Of a stretch of DNA of 37,582 nt, positions 31,821 to 37,582 are shown piece after piece. The position numbers were made by a program, and so were the translations under genes. The stretch spans positions 1 to 37,582 of the forward strand of contig JARIBG010000099.1 of NCBI GenBank assembly GCA_029257465.1, in the 5' to 3' direction. Source of the stretch: Arthrobacter sp. GTDB lineage: Bacteria; Actinomycetota; Actinomycetes; Actinomycetales; Micrococcaceae. Numbering within the stretch: the first letter of the stretch is position 1; each line of letters starts with the position of its first letter. The notes beneath the pieces are model-generated. The model was not told the origin of the DNA. It saw only the letters and a program-made list of their open reading frames with translations, and ran no database searches.

Positions 31821-32498
31821 ATGAACGACCCCCGCCGAATCGGCAGGTTGCGCTCGACCCAGGCGGCAGCCGTCGCCGTGATGCTCGCCGTCCTCGTCGT
31901 CGGCTGCAGCGGTGACCAGGACAGCGAGGAGGAACCAGTGGCATCCTCCTCAGCGCCGGCATCGGCGTCGGCCGACCCTGTGGATCCGCAGCCCGCACCG
32001 GAACCCTACGAGTCCGGTGGACCGGCCGGTGGACCGGCGTTCGAGCCCACCTCGACGGGTGCCCCGCTCGTGGACAGAGGGCAGGCACCCGCGACCCGTC
32101 AGGCGACGGTGCCACCGGCCACTTTCGCCGAGGACGCCATTTGGAGCGATGGCCTCGAAGCAACGACGCGGGGTTTCACGCGAGGTACCATCACCGCGAC
32201 CGGCGTCGGAGCCGTCTCGGGTGCGCCCTACGTGACCATCGAGGTCGAACTGCAGAATCTGTCAGAGACCGGTATCGCACTGGATTCGGTCGTACCGACC
32301 CTCCTGATCTCGGGTGTCCCCGCAGCACCGACCTACGACGTGCCGGAGGTGGCAGATCTCTCGGGAGTGCTCGAACCGGGAGCCAGGGTAACGGGCACCT
32401 ATGGATTCCAGATCGATCCCGACGTCGATGAGGGTACGTTCTACCTTGACGTGGACGCCGATCATGCCGTCGCCAGCTTCAGCGGTTCCTTCGGATGA
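31821..32498 (+). CDS. secreted lipoprotein, DUF4352-like
   Basis: A 225-aa lipoprotein. A twin-arginine-free signal peptide ends in the lipobox VVGC with Cys29. A Ser/Ala/Pro/Glu-rich linker runs to about residue 100, followed by a beta-rich domain (YVTIEVELQNLSETGIALDSV) resembling the telokin-like DUF4352 fold. Function is unknown; such domains are often ligand- or surface-binding. ATG 31821 is chosen because it gives a clean signal peptide and follows the shared GGTCTC leader element; upstream residues in the same frame look unrelated. The stop overlaps the flippase start (ATGA). Confidence 0.8.
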   Translation: MNDPRRIGRLRSTQAAAVAVMLAVLVVGCSGDQDSEEEPVASSSAPASASADPVDPQPAPEPYESGGPAGGPAFEPTSTGAPLVDRGQAPATRQATVPPATFAEDAIWSDGLEATTRGFTRGTITATGVGAVSGAPYVTIEVELQNLSETGIALDSVVPTLLISGVPAAPTYDVPEVADLSGVLEPGARVTGTYGFQIDPDVDEGTFYLDVDADHAVASFSGSFG

Positions 32499-33763
32499 GG
32501 GTCATGGCACAGCGGGTCCTCCCGGCCGCACTCGCAGCAGTGGCGCAAGGCACGCAGGCCGTGGGCAGCATGGTCCTGATTCTGGTTGCCAGCAGGTTCC
32601 TGGAGGTGGAGGGCCTCGGGCTGTTCAGCCTCCTGTACGGGTTCCTGGTCTTGGCATCGGGACTGGTCAGCGGTTTCGTGGGAGACAGCTCCACGGTGTT
32701 GGACAGGGGCGACCGGCGCATCAGAGGGGCTCTCGAAGCCTGGTTCCTGATTCTAGCCGGGTCCGCGTCCACACTGATCGCGGTCGCAGGTCATCTTCTC
32801 GGCTTCACCGGCTCCCTGCAGTTCCTGATCATCGGGCTGGCAGGGTTCGCGTTCATCAGCGAGGAGATCCTCCGCCGCCAACTGATGATCGTCCTGAAGT
32901 TCGGGCGAGTGACGCTGGTGGATCTGGCAATGATCCTCGGGACGGCGACCACCTTGCTGGCTGCGGCACAGGATGGTCTGCGGCTTTTCGACTTCCTTGT
33001 GTCGATCCTGATCGGCCAGACCATCGGAGCGCTGACCGGCATCGTCCTGCTTCCCCGGTCCGAGCGGTATCTGGTCGGCATCGGGAGCGCCGACCTTCGC
33101 GCGGTCGCGGGCTTCGGGCTCTGGAGGGCGGCTCAGCACAGCCTGAGGCCGGCCCTGCTCACCAGTCTCCGTTTCATCGTCATCGCGGTCGTGGGTCTTG
33201 CCGCAGCGGGTGAACTGGAGGTGGCGCGAGTGTATGCCGCGCCGGCACTGATCCTTGTGGGAGGCCTCGCCTCCTTCCTGCTTCCCTCGTACGCACGGGA
33301 CTCCTCGAGACCGCTCCATGAACTCGTCGGGCGCGCAGACCGGAGCGTCCTGGCGCTGACGGTGTTCACGATCCTCGGTTCCGTTGCCGCACTGCTCCTG
33401 CTGCCGGTGGTCGGGCCGCTCCTCACCGGACGACTACCCGATACGGTGGCCGTCACCGGCTGGCTGTGCCTGTCACTGGGGATCGGCACGAGTATTCCGT
33501 ACGGCTCGCTCGCAGCAGTACGCGGCAGGGCGTCCTCTGTGTTCGCGGTGCGCCTGAGCGAGACGGTCCTGTCACTGGCCCTCGCAGCCGGGGTCGTCCA
33601 CCTGACAGGGTCCTTCGTTCTCGCTCCGCTGTGCGCAGCGGTCAGCTCGGTGATCGGAGCGATCTTCCTCCGTCTGGTCATCCTGGCTGAACCGAAAGCC
33701 GTCGGATACTCATCCGTTCCATCCACCGTTGTCATGAGAAGAAAGTCCGAGACGCATGTCTGA
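32495..33763 (+). CDS. Wzx-like polysaccharide flippase (MATE/MOP superfamily)
   Basis: A 422-aa, highly hydrophobic protein with about 12 predicted membrane segments, starting with AALAAVAQGTQAVGSMVLILVAS and ending near LVILAEPKAVG. The layout and the arginine-bearing loops fit the polysaccharide exporters that move lipid-linked repeat units across the membrane. It would act after the sugar transferase and glycosyltransferase. The ATG at 32495 overlaps the lipoprotein stop; an in-frame ATG at 32504 is an alternative. Its 3' end overlaps the next gene by 8 nt. No polymerase (Wzy) gene is visible before the window ends. Confidence 0.8.
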   Translation: MRVMAQRVLPAALAAVAQGTQAVGSMVLILVASRFLEVEGLGLFSLLYGFLVLASGLVSGFVGDSSTVLDRGDRRIRGALEAWFLILAGSASTLIAVAGHLLGFTGSLQFLIIGLAGFAFISEEILRRQLMIVLKFGRVTLVDLAMILGTATTLLAAAQDGLRLFDFLVSILIGQTIGALTGIVLLPRSERYLVGIGSADLRAVAGFGLWRAAQHSLRPALLTSLRFIVIAVVGLAAAGELEVARVYAAPALILVGGLASFLLPSYARDSSRPLHELVGRADRSVLALTVFTILGSVAALLLLPVVGPLLTGRLPDTVAVTGWLCLSLGIGTSIPYGSLAAVRGRASSVFAVRLSETVLSLALAAGVVHLTGSFVLAPLCAAVSSVIGAIFLRLVILAEPKAVGYSSVPSTVVMRRKSETHV

Positions 33764-36700
33764 GCCCACAGCAGCGACCTCCACCCGATCTCGTTCCAGG
33801 CTGACCCAGCGCATGACAAGGGCGATCGCCGCCCTCGGCGCCGGTGTCATGTTCGCCGCGTCATTCGCCGTGGTCCCTGCTCGGGCGGCAGATCCCTCTG
33901 TCGCGGCCCCTCCGGAAACGCTTCCGACGACAGTGAGCGCGGATCTGTTGGTGGCTCCGCAGATCAACGGGGTCGTCTGGTCCACGGCGGTCGACGGGAA
34001 CACAGCGTACGCGGTGGGCAGCTTCACGCGTGCGCGTCCGGTGGGAGTGCCGGTCGGCGGTGCCGGAGAGGTGATCCGTAACAATGCCATGGCCTTCAAT
34101 GTCGACACGGGAGCGATCCTCCCCTGGAATCCGGATCTGAACGCCCAGGCGCGGGTGATCGAGCTGACGAACGACCGCAAGCAGGTGTTCGTCGGTGGTG
34201 ACTTCACGACCGTCAGCGGCCAGGCCCGGAGCAAGATCGCCTCCTTCACCACCGCCACGGGCACTCTCGACGGGTTCAAGACGTCAGTCTCCGGGAGCGT
34301 CTACGGCATGGCCGTGACGGCGGATCGGGTCTTCTTCGGCGGTTCCTTTGCTAGCGCAGGGGGACGGTCGAGGTCGAATGTCGCAGCAGTCTCACGAACT
34401 ACGGGTACTCTTCTTCCCTGGGCGCCGGCCGCCGAAGGGATGGTTCAGTCGATCGTTGCCGCGCAGGACAACAGTCGCGTGGTCCTGGGCGGGCGGTTCC
34501 AGCAACTCAACGGTGCGCGCCAGATCGGTATCGGGGCGGTCGACGGCGTCAGCGGCGCCACTGAGCAGTGGTCCAGTACACCGATTCCCGAAGCCGTCGG
34601 CACGAGCTCGTCGGAGGTGACCCAGCTGATTCTCCGGGACGGGGTCGTCTATGCAGGGGCAAACGGCAATGGGGGCCACTGGTTCGACGGGCGCTTCGCC
34701 GCCGACTTTGCGACGGGGGATCTTGTCTGGCTCGACAACTGCTACGGCTCCACGAGCGACATCTCGGTGATGGGGAGCATCATGTACAGCGTCTCCCACG
34801 CCCACGACTGCGCGTCGGTGGGAAGTTTCCCCGAGGAGACGCCCACCATCTGGCGCCGTGCCCTTGCGGAGACGATCTATGCAACGGGTAAGGATCAGGC
34901 TCCGCCAGGGAGCAACAGCTCCTACTCGGGCCAGCCGACTCCCACCCAGCTGCACTGGTACCCGTCGCTCAATACCGGCTTCTACACGAACCAGTTCCAG
35001 GGCGGCTGGGCGATGGACAACAACGGGTCGAAGATCGTGGTGGGCGGTGAGTTCACCAAGGTGAACGGTGTGGCCCAGCAGGGTCTTGCGGTCTTCGGTT
35101 CGAGGGCGGTGGCGCCGAACAAGGTGCGGCCCGAGTACACGGCGGACCTGAAACCGACGGCGATCTCCCTCCAGCCGGGCTCAGTGCGCGTCGCCTGGCC
35201 CACCACCTGGGACTACGACGACGAGACGCTCACCTACGAACTCCTGCGGGACAACAGCCTCACGCCGATCGCTACGCTCGACCAGGCGTCCAGCTGGTGG
35301 CGGGTCAAGACCATCGGACATGTCGACGGTGGGCGAACCGCCGGTGCGACACATACGTACCGGGTCCGGGTCAAAGATCCCTCGGGCAACGAATACATCG
35401 GGCCGAGGTCCGATCCCGTCACCGTCGGGGCGGGAACACGAAATGCCTATTCGGATCTGGTCGTCGCGGACGGTGCAAGCTCGTACTACCCGCTGAACGA
35501 GCGCACGGGCAGCTCCTTCATCGACAACATCGGCTTCAACGACGCGACGGCAGGCACAGGTCTGACACGCGATGTGGACGGCTTCATGCCCTCGACGACG
35601 GCGACCCGATTCGACGGCACTACCGGAGCTTTCGGTGCGACCAGAACTGCAGAACCAGCTCGTGACACCTTCACCGTCGAGGCCTGGGTCCGCACCGAGA
35701 CCACGACCGGAGGCAAGATCGTCGGATACGGCAGTTCGCCGACCGGTAATTCCGGCAGTTACGACCGGCACGTGTACATGTCCAATGACGGGCGTATCAC
35801 CTTCGGTGTATACACCGGAGCCACAGAGACCATTCGTAGCGAACGGGCCTACAACGACGGGCAGTGGCACCTGATCACGGCGTCGCTGGGGGCCGATGGG
35901 ATGAGTCTCTACGTCGATGGTGTCCGTGAGGGAACACGGTCCGATGTCACGACAGGTCAGGCGTACAAGGGTCACTGGAGGATCGCGGGGGACAACCTGA
36001 CCGGTTGGCCCAACACACCCTCCTCCAGTCGATTTGCCGGCGATATCGACGAGGTGGCCATCTATCCGACCGTGCTCGACCGCCGGGTCGTGCTGAACCA
36101 CTTCACCGCGAGCGGCAGAACTGCCGACGTGCTGCCGGCACCGACTGATGCCTATGGCAAGGCTGTCGACCAGGACGATCCCGCTCTCTTCTGGCGTCTC
36201 GACGACTCGGGATCGGGCAACGCGGCCGACTCGTCCTCCTCGAGGACCGAGGGACTGGTGAGCGGTAACGTCACTCGCGGGACTGCCGGGGTGGTCAAGG
36301 GGTCCGCGACGAAGGCCTACACCTTCGACGGCTCGAGCGGTGTGACCGTTGCCGGCCGTTCCACCGACAACCCACGGGTCTACTCCACGGAAGCCTGGTT
36401 CAGAACCGACACCACCCGCGGCGGAAAGATCATCGGCTTCGGCAACGCGAACAAGGGCTTGTCGGGGAGTTACGACCGGCATGTCTACATGGAGGATTCG
36501 GGAAAGCTCATCTTCGGGACCTACACGGGGCAGACCAACACGATCCAGACAGCGAAAACCTACAATGACAATGCCTGGCACCATGTGGTGGCCAGTCAGT
36601 CGGCGCAGGGGATGAAGCTGTATGTCGACGGAGCAGTGGTCGGCACGAACGCCCAGACCGGTGCGCAGGCGTACACGGGATACTGGCGGATAGGTGGAGA

Positions 36701-37582
36701 CCGCACCTGGGGCTCCAAGAGTGCGTTCTTCAAGGGCTCCATCGACGAGGTCGCCATTTACTCCCACGAGTTGTCCGCCGAACGGGTGAAAGCGCATCAC
36801 GACATCGTCGTGCCACCCAATCAGCTCCCGGTCCCCGCGTTCACCTCGGAGGTCGATGATCTCAACGTGGTGCTCGATGGCGGTGGCAGTACGGATCCGG
36901 ACGGCTCGATCAGCCGGTGGAGCTGGTCCTTCGGCGACGGCGACACAGTGGAAGGCGCACGGGTCCAGCACGCGTACGCGAAAGCCGGCGCGTACGAGGT
37001 CACGCTCACGGTCACCGATGACCGCGGTGGGAAGGCGACCACCACCAGGACGATCACGACCATGGCGCCCAACGCGCTGCCCGTCGCGGACGTCCAGACG
37101 ACGCAGTCCGGCCTGTCCGTCCAGTTCGACGGCACAGGATCGCAGGACCCCGACGGTACGATCGCCTCCTTCGGTTGGGACTTCGGCGATGGCACGACGG
37201 CGGACGGACCTACGTCCACACACGTGTTCGGACGCGACGGAACGTACACCGTGACCCTCGTCCTGGTCGATGACCGGGGCGGGAGTACGAGTTTCGAGCG
37301 CCAGATCCAGGTGAGCAACGCCGCGCCGAAAGCAACCTTCGAAGGATTGGGCATCGGACTGGATGCACACTTCGACGGATCCGGCTCGAGCGACGCGGAC
37401 GGTACCGTCGACAGCCACAGCTGGGACTTCGGTGACGGCACGACCGGATCCGGTGCCGTCGTCGATCACCGCTACGTGTCTGCTGGTTCGTACGAGGTGA
37501 CGCTGACGGTGACGGATGACAAGGGTCTGACGGGACGTTCCGCCTCGACCGTCGACGTCACGAAGTCCAACCAGTCTCCGAC
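33756..37582 (+). CDS. large secreted multidomain protein (propeller-like, FN3, two LamG, PKD repeats), 3' end cut off
   Basis: Open from ATG 33756 to the window edge, at least 1275 codons with no stop. A signal peptide ends at PARA (residue 44). Residues about 60-450 form repeated NxGVVW / VFVGGDFT / VVLGGRFQQLNG units like a beta-propeller. An FN3-like domain follows (about 465-558), then two LamG/concanavalin-like domains (about 577-787 and 810-1015), each with a GSYDRHVYM motif. PKD domains start near residue 1028 (SWSFGDGD, GWDFGDGTT, SWDFGDGTT). It overlaps the flippase by 8 nt. Such proteins often bind carbohydrate at the cell surface; a role with the exported polymer is inference. Confidence 0.85.
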   Translation, partial: MSEPTAATSTRSRSRLTQRMTRAIAALGAGVMFAASFAVVPARAADPSVAAPPETLPTTVSADLLVAPQINGVVWSTAVDGNTAYAVGSFTRARPVGVPVGGAGEVIRNNAMAFNVDTGAILPWNPDLNAQARVIELTNDRKQVFVGGDFTTVSGQARSKIASFTTATGTLDGFKTSVSGSVYGMAVTADRVFFGGSFASAGGRSRSNVAAVSRTTGTLLPWAPAAEGMVQSIVAAQDNSRVVLGGRFQQLNGARQIGIGAVDGVSGATEQWSSTPIPEAVGTSSSEVTQLILRDGVVYAGANGNGGHWFDGRFAADFATGDLVWLDNCYGSTSDISVMGSIMYSVSHAHDCASVGSFPEETPTIWRRALAETIYATGKDQAPPGSNSSYSGQPTPTQLHWYPSLNTGFYTNQFQGGWAMDNNGSKIVVGGEFTKVNGVAQQGLAVFGSRAVAPNKVRPEYTADLKPTAISLQPGSVRVAWPTTWDYDDETLTYELLRDNSLTPIATLDQASSWWRVKTIGHVDGGRTAGATHTYRVRVKDPSGNEYIGPRSDPVTVGAGTRNAYSDLVVADGASSYYPLNERTGSSFIDNIGFNDATAGTGLTRDVDGFMPSTTATRFDGTTGAFGATRTAEPARDTFTVEAWVRTETTTGGKIVGYGSSPTGNSGSYDRHVYMSNDGRITFGVYTGATETIRSERAYNDGQWHLITASLGADGMSLYVDGVREGTRSDVTTGQAYKGHWRIAGDNLTGWPNTPSSSRFAGDIDEVAIYPTVLDRRVVLNHFTASGRTADVLPAPTDAYGKAVDQDDPALFWRLDDSGSGNAADSSSSRTEGLVSGNVTRGTAGVVKGSATKAYTFDGSSGVTVAGRSTDNPRVYSTEAWFRTDTTRGGKIIGFGNANKGLSGSYDRHVYMEDSGKLIFGTYTGQTNTIQTAKTYNDNAWHHVVASQSAQGMKLYVDGAVVGTNAQTGAQAYTGYWRIGGDRTWGSKSAFFKGSIDEVAIYSHELSAERVKAHHDIVVPPNQLPVPAFTSEVDDLNVVLDGGGSTDPDGSISRWSWSFGDGDTVEGARVQHAYAKAGAYEVTLTVTDDRGGKATTTRTITTMAPNALPVADVQTTQSGLSVQFDGTGSQDPDGTIASFGWDFGDGTTADGPTSTHVFGRDGTYTVTLVLVDDRGGSTSFERQIQVSNAAPKATFEGLGIGLDAHFDGSGSSDADGTVDSHSWDFGDGTTGSGAVVDHRYVSAGSYEVTLTVTDDKGLTGRSASTVDVTKSNQSP
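35485..36800 (+). repeat. tandem duplication of the LamG domain in the large secreted protein
   Basis: Two consecutive LamG-type domains are similar in protein and DNA, most clearly at 35703-35785 and 36418-36500 (GGKIxGxG, then GSYDRHVYM). The copies have diverged enough to indicate an old duplication. Confidence 0.75.

Noticed and set aside
35181..37469. 762-codon open frame on the minus strand
   Set aside because: It lies entirely antisense to the LamG/PKD coding sequence, whose domains are unmistakable. The frame has no recognisable domain and arises from high-GC codon bias.
1..37582. Insertion sequences, prophage genes or a CRISPR array
   Set aside because: No transposase, integrase, phage gene, cas gene or regularly spaced direct repeat was seen. 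The short repeats present are coding microsatellites or promoter dyads.

Overview
The window is high-GC actinobacterial chromosome. Gene content and protein wording point to Micrococcaceae (Arthrobacter or a close relative): rsmI, tatD, rsmA, ispE, an ABC-F ATPase, tRNA-Gln, glmU, prs, rplY and pth lie in the usual actinobacterial order. Several starts look leaderless, with a TANNNT -10 box 6-7 nt before the start codon.

Layout. (1) 1-2848: the first codons of a minus-strand gene at the edge, then rsmI and a succinate-semialdehyde dehydrogenase gene (gabD-like). (2) 2863-7893, minus strand: a MoxR AAA ATPase, a DUF58 protein and a TgpA-like transglutaminase membrane protein, read in that order as one operon. 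(3) 8040-15610: housekeeping block tatD, rsmA, ispE, ABC-F, tRNA-Gln(UUG), glmU, prs. (4) 15785-28001: four large STAND/LAL-type LuxR regulators (822, 841, 911 and 894 aa) in two overlapping pairs, one on each side of rplY-pth. (5) 28407 to the right edge: a surface-polysaccharide cluster with a polyprenyl-phosphate sugar-1-phosphate transferase, a cytidylyltransferase, a DUF1972-type glycosyltransferase, a lipoprotein, a Wzx-like flippase, and a very large secreted protein (propeller-like repeats, FN3, two LamG, at least three PKD domains) that runs off the end.

The most interesting signal is one promoter architecture that occurs four times: GTAR-N3-YTAC-TCGTG, exactly 20 nt, then a TANNNT -10 box. 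It lies before the first LAL pair (15702-15743), in the gap after that pair (20815-20856), before the sugar transferase (28091-28132) and before the lipoprotein-flippase-PKD operon (31730-31771). None has a recognisable -35 box, so activator dependence is likely. Three of the four leaders also share a GGTCTC element 2-4 nt before an ATG. The second copy has no clear protein gene behind it and points into a region of nested stems, a candidate regulated small RNA. The third copy precedes a structured leader of about 265 nt.

Inference: one or more of the four LAL regulators control their own first operon, a small structured RNA and the polysaccharide/secreted-protein operons through this box. 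I do not recognise this regulon. A perfect 18-bp inverted repeat with a 3-nt loop inside the first LAL gene is a second striking structure.
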